DNA of 64,000 nucleotides from Immersiella caudata (Eukaryota; Ascomycota; Sordariomycetes; Sordariales; Lasiosphaeriaceae). The notes under the pieces were generated by a model. That model searched no databases, was not told the origin of the DNA, and saw nothing but the letters and a program-made list of their open reading frames with translations. A program made the position numbers and the translations under genes. Location: assembly GCA_030512335.1 (NCBI GenBank), contig JAULSU010000003.1:5332001-5396000 (forward strand). The letters run 5' to 3'. Below, piece after piece: positions 44,384 to 56,422 of this stretch (the first letter of the stretch is position 1; each line of letters begins with the position of its first letter).

Positions 44384-46516
44384 TGGGGGGATGGTTTTAC
44401 TCCGTTGTTGTTTTAGACTTGATCCCGGGGAGTTGGGTAATTCTGAAGTAGTTGGATAGGTAAAGAGTTGGAAGCCGACGTAGTGTAAATCTGCACGTAT
44501 CCCGTCATGCAACGAAGGGGGCTACGAAGGCTCCGGTTAGAAAGGGGGGGGGGGTGCATCTGCTCCGTGCGAGAAGACGTTAAGCAGAAGAGTAAATACC
44601 TTCAGCCTACAAGAGCCGGCATAAGTTATGTTGTTGGCAGCCATATTTTGCATCTCAAAACATCTCAAAACACTAAGAATCTGTGTTGAAAGGCGTTACT
44701 TGTATTTAAAAAGGTCTTACCAATATTGAAGGAGGCCTGAATAGTATTGGACAATACCTCCTCCCAGTGTCAATAACCCTCGGCGCACGACAAAACGGGC
44801 CGTCCTTCTAGCCGGGGCCCCCGTACAGGTGAGCGAGTTCAGCCATCGTTGGGGTTGGCACTTAAGACTCGCCCGTCAGGTTCAAGCTCACTCTAGACGA
44901 GAACACCTCGGAGCCGCGCACCAACATGGAAATGTCCGAGGGTAGGACAACTGAAACGTCGTCCTTGCGCTCGAGGGATAGGGTTACCGAAATGGGGTTG
45001 CGCAACTGTCGCATCGTTGGACCAATCAGAGGACGCGCGCCTGTTTTGGACAGTCGCTCCGCAGCCCTACAAAGGGCTGTTGGTTTCAGCGCACCGTTTC
45101 CTCTGATCTCTCGGGGAATTTGTGCGCTGTGGACCTGGATTGTCGCACAAACAAAAGTCCGGGAAATACCACGGGGCTGCTGCGGCGCTCGTCGCAAAGC
45201 CAATTATCCGGACGCTGGGCAGGGCTGGTAGAATCCTTCGTGATGCTCGTGCTCACTGGCAGGTCTTGGTCGCGTCGCAAATTGGGAGGACAGAAAGCGT
45301 TATGTAAGCCAACCTCGTGAGGGAATTGCTTGCGCAGAAAAGGCATCGAACCTCGGATTCGACGAGCAAGACGCCATGAAATGATCTGCTCGCAGAGCGT
45401 CGGGCTCGGCATCTCTTTTGCATCCGGAATTGTCGAGGCAAGCGCGCTACCACTTGACTGTGATCGTTGGGAATGTCAGGGACTTGGCAGGGGCACAGTG
45501 CATCTTGGCGATCGATTGGCGCTTGATTGGCTCTCATTGGCGGCGCTGTCCCACCATCTGAAACGCTCCGCCCTACGCGGGGAACGTCAGGGGTGTTTGA
45601 GATTCCGCGTCAGGCAATGGGCACGCAAAAGTACGGAGAGAACCTTGCAGGAGGGCAGCAAAGCAAAGCAGCGCCAGTGACGTTCGGCCCTTTTGTATCG
45701 TTGGCGGCGTCAATGCGGACGGCAGCCCTGTGATGTGATACTCTGCCGCAGCGCTGCGTCGGTCTGTTCGCTGCATCGAAGATTCCTGCCCACAGATCGC
45801 CTAGGGCGTCGCGTGGTTGACAGGAGTTCCCCCAGAGGGCAAACACGCCACAGAAGACGGCAAACACCGTGACTTCCCAAACGGGTACAAGTTTTCAGGG
45901 CGACGCGGCGGTGCGGGAGTCGCCTCATTAGTCGCCGCATTTTGTGCCCCGCCTTGCATTTTCGACCCCGTGTACTACGAACTCTAAAACACGATGCACG
46001 AACCAGCGACTCCCCATCGCTGTGTGGGATGTGGGTGCATTGGGTGCGGGTCATCGCGCGGGCCCAATGTGCGACCCACCTCAGAGGGAGGAGTCGAGGC
46101 CGATGAAGCAGCCAGCACAACTTCGTGCTCCACACACACTCCAACAAGCCGACCACTCGCGCACGTCGTCAACAGCGCTATCCCACCTACAGCAAGGGAG
46201 GTAGCACCCTGACCGTGCTTGTTTCCATGCAAGACATCGACTGGACTCGCTTGAAGCCGTGGTCGAGGGCCGGGCGATCCGTCAGGCGGCCGATGCCTCC
46301 TGTTCCTTGACTCTGCTCCACTCGATATAACCTAGGATCCCTCTCTGTCGGCGATTATCGTCTCATCTTTTCTCCATTACCTGGCCTGGAGCTGCGGTAA
46401 CAGTGGCTGGCACCAATACCGATCACCAAGTCGACCGAGTCGACCGAGTCGACCGAGTCACCAACCGACCGAACCGAACCGAACTGAGGTGGATTCGAAC
46501 TTGAACAGGCTTCAAC
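44384..46516. other. Long intergenic stretch
   Basis: About 2.1 kb carries no gene I can support. It includes a G run near 44546-44554 and ends with the promoter and 5' UTR of the Rax1-like gene. Several short frames exist on both strands without family features. Confidence 0.4.
46430..46456. repeat. Three tandem copies of GTCGACCGA
   Basis: The 9-mer is repeated exactly three times in the 5' leader of the Rax1-like gene, followed by a degenerate CGAACCGAACCGAACC run to about 46483. Confidence 0.85.
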
Positions 46517-47981
46517 ATGGAGGACTTTGAGTCGGCGCTCGGGAGGTCGACCCCGAACCCGAAGTTCATTCCCGGCGGCCTGTCCTTTGACGCCATCATC
46601 AAGAACGAGACGCCGGTGGTGAGTTGACTCTAGCAGCATTCCGCTTCAACGCTAACATGCCCAGCCATGCTCCCTCAACGACTTCATGGACTACCTCGTC
46701 TACGTCCAGCACCAGGCCGAAGACCTCCAGTTCTACCTCTGGTACATCAACTACATCCCACGATGGAAGGCGCTGTCGGCCCGGCAAAAGGCCCTCTCAC
46801 CGGCCTGGGAGCCCGGAAAGGCCATCAAGGGGCCCAAGTTCCGCCTTGTCCCGCACCTCAACAACCAAAAGCGCAATGAGAAGTTAGCCAAGGTCCTCTC
46901 CATTCTCAAGGAGACCGACGTGGAGGAGAAGCCCGACGAGGCCGAGACCGCCTGGAAGTGCCCTCCGATCAAGACCTCGTTCTCTCCCGACGACGACTTT
47001 GCCCGGCCTGGGACACCCCCTCCGCAAAAGACCGTTGAGCCGCCCAAGCCAGACTGGTGTAAGCATCCTTTCCCTGTTTAACCCACCCCAATACTCACGG
47101 GTTGCTACCTAGTCACTGTCCAACCCTTTCGCAACGAATACTGCGGCGTCGTCAAACACTACATCGTCGGCACCTCCCCCCGCGCCCTCCGCCTCTCCGA
47201 CAAAGACCGCGAATGGTGTCTCACCGCCGCCCCGCACACAACCCACCCCTCCGCCCTCCTCCCCGCCTTCCTCGCCGTCGAGGAAAACCTCCGCACCAAC
47301 CTCCACCCTGCCTTCATCCGCTGGATCCGCTCCAACGCCAACCCCGTCTCCATGTACTTCCTGCGCACCCTCGGCGTCCTCTCAGTACTCATCGGTCTCG
47401 GTCTCGACGCCATCCTCATCCTCTCCCGCACGAACCGCTTTATCCGCATCGCGTGCGTCATCTTCTGGTGGCCTGGTCTCGCTGTGTTCATCGCAGCTTG
47501 CAAATCCCTCTGTCTCCTCCTACACCTCCGCGACGTGCGCGAGCTCCGACCGTGGGAGATGTTCCCCGCCGATAAGGACGCTGAAGCCGCCGTTAAAGAT
47601 GTCTACTCCCCCTCTCCACAGGCTCTCAGCGCAAGCGACAAGGAAATGGAAGCCGGCGGGCCGAGTTTCGTCGGTACGCACTCGCGCAAGAACACAGGCG
47701 ACAGCACTAAATCCGACGCGGGTCCCGACCCGCTGAGGAAGCCAAGCATGAGGACGTTTGGGCCCAAGAACGACTATAGCGATATGCGCTGGTACCATTT
47801 GTATAGCAAGCGGAGCGTGTGGAGCAAGATTTTGGATCGAACGACGCCGGTGCAGAATCCGACGTTGAGGAAGATGCAGGATAGGACAATTTTGTTTTCG
47901 GTGATGTGGGGAGGCTTGGTGGCGGCGGCGTTGGTGGTTGCCTCGGTGTTGGTGCCGCCTATGGGGATGATTAAGATGTGA
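46517..47981 (+). CDS. rax1: Rax1-like RGS-domain membrane protein
   Basis: Exons are 46517-46618, 46665-47058 and 47113-47981, giving about 454 aa. An RGS-type helical domain spans the first half (LNDFMDYLVYVQHQAEDLQF, WYINYI, later FRNEYCGVVKHYI and LHPAFIRWIRSNANPVSMYF). Three membrane helices follow: LRTLGVLSVLIGLGLDAILI, RIACVIFWWPGLAVFIAACK, and near the C-terminus MWGGLVAAALVVASVLVPP. This order, RGS fold then three helices, matches yeast Rax1 and its filamentous homologs, which act in polarity and G-protein-linked signalling at the membrane. The loop between helices 2 and 3 is hydrophilic. Both introns have clean signals (donors GTGAGT and GTAAGC; acceptors CCCAG and CTAG). Symbol given by architecture. 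Confidence 0.82.
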
Positions 47982-49241
47982 GGGTGAGTTGGGGGAAAGG
48001 GGGAGGCAGTGTTTGAGTGCGATGGCGCGAAGTTTGTTGCGTTGCGTTGCGCAGACCGCAATTCGAAAATACCCAGATTAGGATGAGGTTAGGACTGGTT
48101 TAATATTTGTGTTGGGTGATAGAATCCCAAGAACCGTTTTGTCTTTATTAATACTCTCGGATCTCTGCTGGTGTGACACCTCAGGTGCTATCATTACATT
48201 ATGAGAACGGGCGTACCAAAGGGCACTTCAGTCGGCACCGGAGCCCAAAGAAACCCCTTCCAGTTCTCCTCCAACTCGGAGATATTGTACTAGGTTGGGC
48301 GCGTGCCGGTCTGCGACTCCAAGTCCTCAAATTGCATGTCGAAATAAATCCTCTTCGCCAAAGGTACCCTCTGATGGGTGCGCGCCAGCTCTGGTAAAGT
48401 CTTTCCAGTCTCCCCGGAGAAGTGACCATTCCTTTTTTTTTTTTTCAGCTGAAGCCCCGAGTAAGGCGCAATCCTCAGCAGAAGCCATGTTGAGTCCAAG
48501 TTGAGAAGCTCCTCGTACTGGCCGATAGGCTTAAACGGGGCAGACTCGGACTCAGGGGCGGGCCATACATGGGTGGCTGGCGCTCGGTAGTACGATTGGC
48601 GGGAATAATGCGAGCGCGCACGCTGTGGTTGTGCTCTGCTCACTTGACTCGTTCCGCTTCGCAACGGAGAAAGACAACCAAACCTGCCTGGGTTCGCTGG
48701 TGTCAAGTGTCAGCAGGGCAGGACCAAGAGCAGCGCGATCGGCCAGAACTCTCCCACTCGACAACCCAAACTTCCTCTGCGCAATCGACACTGCGCAGTT
48801 AGAGGCTACACCTTTTGCGGTGCAGGGAATGCAGTAGTTGAGGAAGCTGACCGCCGACAGAGAACTTGAAGAGGTCTCAGCGAGCTCGATGTTACGGTCA
48901 CATCATTCAGCTGAGCTAGGGAGGATGATAAGCTTAGAGGCCCATGTAGTTGGCTGGCGTGTTGACAGGGATGAGAGAAAGGAGAATGGTATATTTGAGG
49001 ACCGCTTCAGCCAAACCACCTGACACATCATTGAACTCCCAAAAGGGCTCGGATCTAGAAGAAGAAGCGTAGAGGCATCTATCTGACGCCTTTGTACATC
49101 CCAAAAACACCCTGTTTGTTTCATCACAGCGCTCCCGCTGCCCCGTTGATGGGCAAGTTCCTTTTCTACCCCGCCCCTAACTCACCACCCCAGGTACGCG
49201 GTGGGCAAAATGGTGTAGGCGGGCAAAAATGTAAAACAACT
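47982..49241. other. Intergenic
   Basis: A T run lies at about 48433-48446. No gene is supported. Confidence 0.4.
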
Positions 49242-49334
49242 CGTCGCCGACAAGATTCGAACTTGCGAGGCCGAAGCCAATAGATGCCTGACGAGGATTC
49301 AAGTCTATCCCCTTAACCACTCGGGCACAGCGAC
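49242..49334 (-). tRNA. tRNA-Ser(UGA) with short intron
   Basis: Read on the - strand, the 7-bp acceptor stem GTCGCTG pairs with CGGCGAC (one G-T). The D arm is CCCGAGTGGTTAAGGGG. The anticodon stem ATAGA/TCTAT encloses the loop CTTGAA with anticodon TGA; an intron of about 12 nt (TCCTCGTCAGGC) follows position 37. The long variable arm (GGCTTCGGCC) is typical for serine, and the T arm contains GTTCGAATC. A TTTT run follows within about 15 bases as terminator. Without the intron the anticodon stem cannot form. Confidence 0.9.
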
Positions 49335-50157
49335 TGATGATTTGAGTATGCCGCGACGCGGCACAATAATACCTGGCCACTTGGTTCCACCATCGCCCCA
49401 ATTGTCACCTGACGGCAAGGCGGGTAGGTGGGTACCTTCCGCGTTGTCCATCGTTGGCCGCCTCGAGCGTCATGCAGCGTCCCAGCTGCTAAAGTTGAGC
49501 TCACGACGATACAGCGTTCTGCGAAGTTTGCAATGTTGCATCCTCTTCGACCACACAGAACGCGCAGTGAAGCGGCGGTGGCGCGTAGCAATCGAAAAAT
49601 CCTCAACAGCAATTTTCCCAGTACGACCGCCAACCGTCAACGAAAGGGTCCGATTACGGCAATGTATCCGCCCACAGCGCCGAGCAGATACGAGCCCTAC
49701 AGGTCCAGCGACGATGAGAACCAGCAAAGGCGTTGCTAAATTGCAAGGAGGTATTCGAAAGATATTTAATGCCCTTCACCCTAAAAAGCAAGGCCGTTGA
49801 GAACATCAAGCTCGTTGCTTACCACAGCTAGCTTCGCAGAAGCTGTCGCGAGAGGCAGATGTTGTCGTTTGTGGATCAACACTAAGACCTTCAATGTGGC
49901 GCGGACCAAGCTCAAATGCCAAGGCGCTAGTGCCGGCGGCTAAACCGTACCTGACTTAGCTGCAAATGCGGTGACGTCGCCAAGCACAAACAATATTCTT
50001 GGTTTTGCCCCAAGCAATTCGCCTGCACCTTTGACAATCTGCTTGCATTCCTGCCCATCGTCACGCTACACAGAACATTTGCGTTTTCTCTCGTCTCCTT
50101 CGAATTCTCACCTTCATTGACGCTCCCAAGCACTTTTTGCGTAGTCGCGACAAGGTT
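49335..50157. other. Intergenic
   Basis: This lies between the tRNA and the exchanger gene. A 152-codon frame at 49342-49800 has no family features. The 3' part is the exchanger promoter. Confidence 0.4.
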
Positions 50158-52648
50158 ATGCGTGAGTCCCACCCCCGGTCCATGATCCCCACAGCGCGAA
50201 AGCTTCTTCCCCCACGCCCAGCCAACGCGCCGAGGCCAAGACAACGCTGTGGCGCCCTTGGCTCCTGGGCGCCGCTGGGCGGTGCCAACCATCGCAACTA
50301 ACCGCTGACATCTCACCATCGCAGACCGCATTCGCTCCTGGGCAAGAGCTCGACAGTACGGCGACCCCGTCCGAGATCATGGGTCGCGCCCAAGACCAAA
50401 CGCCCCAGCGCCCGCGACGACGGTGACCTCGCCCGACGTTGAAGCCAAGCTCAAGGAGAAGAGCACCGCTGCCAATGCGGATCCGATCTTGGCATCCACC
50501 GCGTCGTCGACCGCACCCCAGAAGACGGCGGACACCACACCCGACAGTGCTGAAGATGCGGAGTCTACAAAGCCCCCGCGCCCGGCGCTCGGCAAACGGA
50601 TTGTCCGAACGGCGCGCATCATAATATTTGGGAGCTGGGCGAACGTCCTGCTGGTCTTCGTGCCGGTGGGAGTGGCAGTGCATTTCGCGCATGCGCCGGC
50701 CGGGGTGGTGTTCGCGATGAACGCCATTGCGATCGTTCCACTGGCGGGATTGCTGGGGAAAGCGACGGAGACTGTTGCCGCGGGCTTTGGAGATGCCATT
50801 GGAGCGCTGATGAACGTTACATTTGGCAATGCGGTTGAGCTGATTATCTTGTGGGTGCGCCCTCCTCCCGTGTCGTTGGATGCTCTGCTAACCCCTCTGT
50901 CTACAGCATGTGCGTTGTTTGTGTTCCGCCGTTGTAAAATGTTGCTGCTAATTGTGGAAAGCATCGCACTGGTCAAGAATGAGATTCGAATTGTACAGGC
51001 ATCGTTGCTGGGGTCGATTCTGGCGAACTTGCTCCTGATCTTGGGCATGTGCTTCTGCTTCGGTGGGCTGCGGTTCCGGGAGCAGATCTACAACAGCACA
51101 GTCACGCAGATGAGCGCCTGCTTGCTCTGCCTGGCGGTCATGAGCTTGCTTCTACCGGTATGCTCAACCCTCTCGCTCCTAGATTCACAGTGCCTTGCTA
51201 ACTCGTCCAGACTGCGTTCCATGCCTCGTTCAAGAATATGGTGGTTGCAGACGAAAAGGTCTTGCAGGTCAGCCGTGGCGTGAGCGTGGTATGTTAATAT
51301 CCTGGCCATGACGCTGTCCAAACGCTAACGCATACAGATCCTGCTGCTTGTCTATGTCCTCTACTTGGTCTTCCAGCTCAACTCTCACGCCTACTTGTAC
51401 GAATCGACCCCGCAACACATCATCGAGCGAGAGGCGCACCCAGGCCCTGCCGCACAAATCTTCGATTCATCATCAAGTTCAGACTCCGATTCGTCTTCCT
51501 CGGACTCAGGCTCGTCGTCGAGTTCGTCGAGCTCTGGCGGCAAGCGGGAAAGAGTCAAGCGAGCCTTCACGAGCCGCCGGAGAAGAAAGAGGGCGGGCTC
51601 AGCTTCAACCACGCCAGACCTGGAGGGAAACGAAATCAATCCTCTCGCGGCACTCGAAGAGGGAGAGCCATCTGCCCCGTCGAAAAGAAAGAAGCATCAC
51701 AAAAGGTCCAAGCATGGCAGGAAGAAGGGCGAGAAAGAGCCGGTCCCGCCCGTCCTGACCGAGCAAGTCAGCGAAAGCACGAATCTAACCACGCTGGTTG
51801 TCGGAGATATCGAGGCTCAAGACACAACACCCGCCGCAAAGCCCTTCTCCCTCCGCGTTCTCCGACCCGTCATCCCCCGAGGCATCACCCAAACTGTCTT
51901 CAACAGCCCTAATCCCGCGCCACCGACGTCTTCAAACGCCGGCCTTCGCCGGTCCCGATCGCTCCCTGAACGGATGGCCGCCCATCGCGTAGCCCCTGGC
52001 GAGATCCCCTCGATCGTCCCTATTGTCGTAACCAGCTCGCCCCGCCCCGCCGGGGAAGATGATGACGAAGATCACGGCGAGGAGATCTCCCGCACCTCGG
52101 CCATATGCCTCCTCCTGTTATCTACCGGTCTCGTTGCTCTCTGCGCCGAGTTCCTTGTTGCCTCCATCGACGAAGTGGTTGCGGGTAACTCTGCGCTCTC
52201 CAAAGCCTTCATCGGCCTCATCCTCCTACCCATTGTTGGTAACGCGGCAGAGCACGTCACTGCCGTCACCGTTGCGATGAAGAACAAGATGGATCTTGCG
52301 ATCGGTGTTGCTGTAGGCTCATCCATCCAAATCGCCCTCTTTGTCACGCCATTGGTGGTGATTCTTGGGTGGATTATGAACAAGGAGATGAGCCTTTACT
52401 TTAATCTGTTCGAGACAGTATCATTGTTTGTGTCGACATTCATCGTCAACTTTCTGGTGTTGGATGGGAGGAGCAACTACCTCGAGGGAGCCCTGCTGAT
52501 GTCGGCGTATGTGATCATTGCCGTGGCGGCGTTCTTCTACCCTAGTGATGAGGAGACGAGCGAGGCTGGAGGAGGTGAGGCGGCAGGGCATGCAGTGGAG
52601 GCAGCGAAGTTGATGGTCAGGGGGTTTGGGCCATCATTAGGGTTCTAG
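50158..52648 (+). CDS. Vacuolar-type Ca2+/H+ exchanger (CAX family)
   Basis: Exons are 50158-50161 (only ATG plus one base), 50325-50850, 50962-51157, 51211-51288 and 51338-52648, giving about 704 aa. The first ion-exchange repeat contains GDAIGALMNVTFGNAVELII and ALVKNEIRIVQASLLGSIL; the second contains LPIVGNAAEHVTAVTVAMK and MDLAIGVAVGSSIQIALF. These are the two CAX alpha repeats whose acidic and polar residues carry Ca2+ in exchange for protons, normally at the vacuolar membrane. Between the repeats lies an unusually long hydrophilic loop (~270 residues) with a Ser/Asp run, Lys/Arg clusters and a Pro-rich part, making the protein longer than most relatives. The tiny first exon is inferred from GTGAGT after ATGC and joins to HRIRSWARARQYGD. 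The intron 50851-50961 ends in AAG and its boundary is the least certain. Confidence 0.88.
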
Positions 52649-53398
52649 AGAGAGACAAGTGACCGAGGGGCACAAGGGCAGAATTCATGCAAGGAGGGTT
52701 GTCTGTGGATATATGACCTTCCAAGTCAACACATGGCTTCGCCGACGTCACTGAAGCACATCGGGGTACATGCGATATCTTTGGAGATGTCTTGTCCGTA
52801 TGGTAAAAGGGTGTTGGTTGACGTCGGTGGCTGGTGGGCACCAAAGCAGGGGGAGCCACCCCTGCAGCCTTAGTGACTTGGCTTCCAGATGTCATTGGTA
52901 GGATCGTGAATCAGTCTCTCGGTGAGGGGACTGACACCCGCTTCACTGCAATTTTAGCGCGCAAGGAGGAGAGGTTGGCAACATTGCCTTCAGTCACAAG
53001 AGGGTTGTTGTCCACAGAACGCTGGACTCGGCATTGGACAACATCAGAACGTCACGATGGAAAACGGCAACAGTTTGTTGAGGGAGTTACGGGCATTGCC
53101 AACGGGTACTGCACTGTCTTTTTATTTTTTTTAAAAAAAAATTCAAGCTTGTTTTTGAGTCGTTTCAACCTGGGCTTGGCCGCCCGAGTCTTCACCCGAC
53201 CTAGACCATCCACCTTCAAAGTTAAGCTCCGTACACCTCTTCTAATTCCCTAACCCGCCGTCTATCCGTTGCCACTCGGAGAAAAGAGGAAAAATAAAGT
53301 TGCTTACTAGCGGACACTGGTCAATCAAATGTCCTTTTCAACTTTTTTCCCCTCTTTTCCCAACATTTCATCTCACCACCTGTCCTCCCACCCTGCAC
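52649..53398. other. Intergenic, convergent 3' ends
   Basis: This contains T and A runs at about 53120-53140 and no supported gene. Confidence 0.4.
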
Positions 53399-54232
53399 CT
53401 AGGCCTCCAGCACAAAGGTAGGGGCTTTGAGAGAGAAGTCAAACTCCTTCGGATGGAAGGAGATGTTAGGGAGTGAAGAAGAGCGGGTGACTCTGCGGGA
53501 CAAGACTGGCTCTTCAGGGTAAAAATCAGGGAGGGTGGAGGAGTAGTCTGAGGCGGGAGACTCAGGTGCGCACCCTGGGGAGATGGGGGTATAGTAACGA
53601 GCTGTACCTTCAGAGAAGGTTGACTCTTTGGGGGAGCAGGAGGAGGCGAATCCCGGGGAGAGGGGAGTGTAGTAACCTGCGGGCTCTTTAGGGGCAAAGG
53701 CCGGAGGGGTTGGGGTGTAGTAGTCCATCGGGCCCTCGGGGTAGTAGGAGATAGGGGCCAGCCCGTAGCCCATGTGAGAGGATTCAGGACCGAACGCTGG
53801 AGGTTTGGGGGCGTAGTAGCCCCCGTAGGTGGATTCGAGGATGGGACAGACGGGGTGGAATCCCGTCTCATAGAGCCCAAAGTCAAAGGAGGGAGCTTGG
53901 GGGTAAAACTCCGGAGCAGTCGGGTTGTAGATGGGGGAAGCAGGGGACTCGCCGAAGCCGGCCGTGGCGCCAGGGCGAGGGTAAAAGTTGCAGGCGGCTT
54001 GGGGAGCCCGAGTCTGGGTTGTGGCGGGAGTGGAGGTGCTGGTAGCAGCCTCCTTTCCGGCCTTGTCAGTAGCCTTACCTGCGGCTTTCTGCTCCTCGGC
54101 CTTCTTCTCGGCCTTGCGCTTATTGATGGCGAAGTTGCGTCGACGGCGGACGTCGTCCTTCTTCGTCTCACCTTGTGCGTAGATCGGGCCTGTGAAGGTG
54201 ATGAGAACCTGATCCTTCCGTGCGCGAACCAT
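53399..54232 (-). CDS. Unknown protein with Tyr-Tyr-Thr-Pro repeats
   Basis: This is a single-exon frame of 277 aa from the ATG at 54232 (context ACCATGG read as CCATGGTTCG); an upstream start at 54364 would add 44 residues. The first ~75 residues are basic and Lys/Glu/Ala-rich (KKDDVRRRRNFAINKRKAEK), possibly helical or nucleic-acid binding. The rest is rich in Pro, Tyr, Ser and Phe and is built from degenerate repeats of about 20-25 residues with a core like YYTPxxPxFAP; examples lie at about 53560-53800. No signal peptide or membrane segment is visible. I do not recognise the family. The repeat structure and codon regularity favour a real, disordered protein over a chance frame. Confidence 0.55.
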   Translation of the reverse strand: MVRARKDQVLITFTGPIYAQGETKKDDVRRRRNFAINKRKAEKKAEEQKAAGKATDKAGKEAATSTSTPATTQTRAPQAACNFYPRPGATAGFGESPASPIYNPTAPEFYPQAPSFDFGLYETGFHPVCPILESTYGGYYAPKPPAFGPESSHMGYGLAPISYYPEGPMDYYTPTPPAFAPKEPAGYYTPLSPGFASSCSPKESTFSEGTARYYTPISPGCAPESPASDYSSTLPDFYPEEPVLSRRVTRSSSLPNISFHPKEFDFSLKAPTFVLEA

Positions 54233-55120
54233 GGTGGCGGTTGCTAATTTAAGTTCTCCTTGAGAAGTGCTGTTGGTTATTTTAAGGGTGAGTCTCAACC
54301 GATGCGCTCTCTGTGTGTTGAGCAGCGGGAGTGCAGTTGAGTGCACTTGTCGAAGTGTAGACAAGTGCGGAACTGCAGGTGCTGATTAGGAGAGGAAACG
54401 AACTTCATAGTGAGGGTTAGTCAACTTAAATACTCTATCCGATGGTTCTGGAATTCCCATTGTCCAACGTACACCCGCACTTAGTGTTCCTGTTGGATTT
54501 CGCACACGCATTATGTTCTTGAACAGAGGGTATATTTTGAAGACCGACAATATTGACAGGAAGGGCTTGAAAAGACAACGGCTTTCTTTCCCTGTTTGGC
54601 TTAAAAATAGATTGACAATGCATTGTTGCTCTGCTGCGGCTAAGATGCCTTTCACGCTGTACTTTGAAGTTTGAACATCAACAGCCTTGTGTGAACAACA
54701 AAGACAGCATTGTATGATCCTCCTCTGTGTTTCCCTCGGCGACTTAGAGACCGAGAGATTCTAACGGAAGAATAGCAAAGGGGTGCTGGTGGAAATTGAC
54801 AGATCCTGCGACGAAAAAACACGATGCCATCTCGATCCCTGACTCCCATCACAATGCCCAGCACGTACCACGGAGTTTGACGACTGGAGTCAATTTTCTA
54901 TGAAGACAGTACCAGTAAAAGAAATGTATCTACCCAGCCCAAACTCCGCATTTGTGATTGCCGCCATGTCATGAATCTCCAATGCCAAGCTAGAAACATG
55001 CAAATTGCCAATAGAAAGGAATGTGGTGGTATCTCAACGCAGCCCCTGATTCCATCGATTGGCCATTTCTGTTGCCTCTCAACCCTTTCACTTCGGCCTC
55101 GGCGTCGGAGTCCAAGGCAC
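54233..55120. other. Intergenic
   Basis: This is the promoter of the Tyr-Pro repeat gene and the 3' flank of the poly-Asn gene. No gene is seen. Confidence 0.4.
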
Positions 55121-55222
55121 TTACGCCTTCGGGCCGGGAGCCTTGGCCTCGGGCTTGCCCTCAGGCTTGGCACCACCCTTGCCCTCGTTGTTGTTGTTAT
55201 TGTTATTATTGTTGTTATTATT

Positions 55223-55261
<39 letters not shown>

Positions 55262-55540
55262 AATGATGATGATGACGTTGCCGAACTTGTCGGTGACGGT
55301 CTCGACGGTGCTGCTGCTGTTGGAAGGGGGTCCGCCGCTGCCGCTGCCAAAATTGTTATTGTTGTTATTGTTATTATTATTATTGTTGTTGTTGTTATTG
55401 ATGATGACGATGGTGCCGTTCTTGCCTGTGTTGATGGTGTGGCTGCCGGGGACGGGCTTGGCGGCATCGGCCTTGCCTTCGGAGGGGAGTGCAGAGGTGA
55501 GGGCGGCAATGAAGGTGAGGAGGATGGTTGTGGGCTTCAT
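55121..55540 (-). CDS. Small secreted poly-asparagine protein
   Basis: This is a single-exon 139 aa protein. A signal peptide (MKPTTILLTFIAALTSALPS) leads into a short strand-like segment (TINTGKNGTIVII), a first Asn run of about 16, a Gly/Ser/Pro linker, a second segment VTDKFGNVIIIIN with an Asn run of about 25, and a charged Lys/Glu/Pro/Gly tail. The two halves repeat the plan 'hydrophobic VII(I) then poly-Asn', so an internal duplication is likely. There are no cysteines. Asn runs after short Ile/Val strands recall aggregation-prone or amyloid-like proteins; a wall or hydrophobic-coat role is speculative. The runs use AAC and AAT codons mixed. Confidence 0.7.
55187..55263 (-). repeat. AAC/AAT microsatellite (longer Asn run)
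   Basis: On the + strand this reads as GTT/ATT triplets, ending in a pure TTG-phase run at about 55223-55260. A second, shorter run lies at about 55352-55400. Confidence 0.9.
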
Positions 55541-56422
55541 TTTGAGAGAGGTCGGTTGTTTGTATAGTGGAGGGGAGTGGTGTTTTGCTCAAGAAGGTGA
55601 TGGCCTGCGAAGACTGAGTCGATGTTGTTGGTTGAAATGAAGCTGTGTTATGATGTCTTCAAATCGAAACGGCGGAAGAACGCAGAGCTTAAATAGGTAG
55701 CAATCCATCATGAGTCGAAGTCTCAAGTCGAACTTCAAATTTACCACCTCTCCCCACCTTTCGTCCGTTTTTAGGACCATCGGAAACTTCAGATTCTGAC
55801 GGCATTCTCAACTATTGTTAGTGCCTGCTCTCACTTCTGTGCCGAGTTGCAGCAATAGTGAGCAAAGTGCTGAATGGGATCATTTTCTGTGTTGTCAAAC
55901 CTTGCACGATTGCGCGTCGTCTGCGAAAGGCGTTTCAGCCGCAGCAACATCTTCCACAGACAGTCGGACTCGATGCAAGAGTAGCGCCATATGCAGCCAT
56001 CGAAATCGGAAATAGCAGCGAGAAAAGCCACAGACAATGATCGTCGGGTAAGACCTTTGGGACGATCCAGTCAGGGGGTACGAACGGGGTGTAAGCCACT
56101 TCTTACTGCGTTCCGCTGGCACTTGGAGCCAAGCCACGTTGCCAACAGCTTTGTTGGTCACGGCAATCCCCATCTGGGGTCGGAGAAAACATGCGCTTAT
56201 CCAATGAGAAAAAGAGGCAAAACTTTCGATTATAGACCCAGACCAAGACCCAGACCAAGAATAACAAGCCATGCTCCGATCTCCTCACAACCCTTACCCA
56301 TTTCCTTCGCCATCAGCCCGCATTCGAACTCCCAGCTGGCCCTTCCCCCCTCTCCCCTCCCCATTTCCAGCCCTCCCCATCTCCCTCTTCCAGCTCAAGC
56401 CAACCCATCTCATCCACCCCCC
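55541..56422. other. Intergenic
   Basis: No supported gene. A decamer CAGACCAAGA-type repeat (AGACCCAGACCAAG twice) lies near 56234-56262. Confidence 0.4.

Noticed and set aside
44384..46516. Possible mobile element in the 2.1-kb gap
   Set aside because: No terminal repeats, transposase or reverse-transcriptase motifs were seen.
55059..55640. + strand frames rich in Leu/Val runs
   Set aside because: They are shadows of the Asn microsatellites on the opposite strand.
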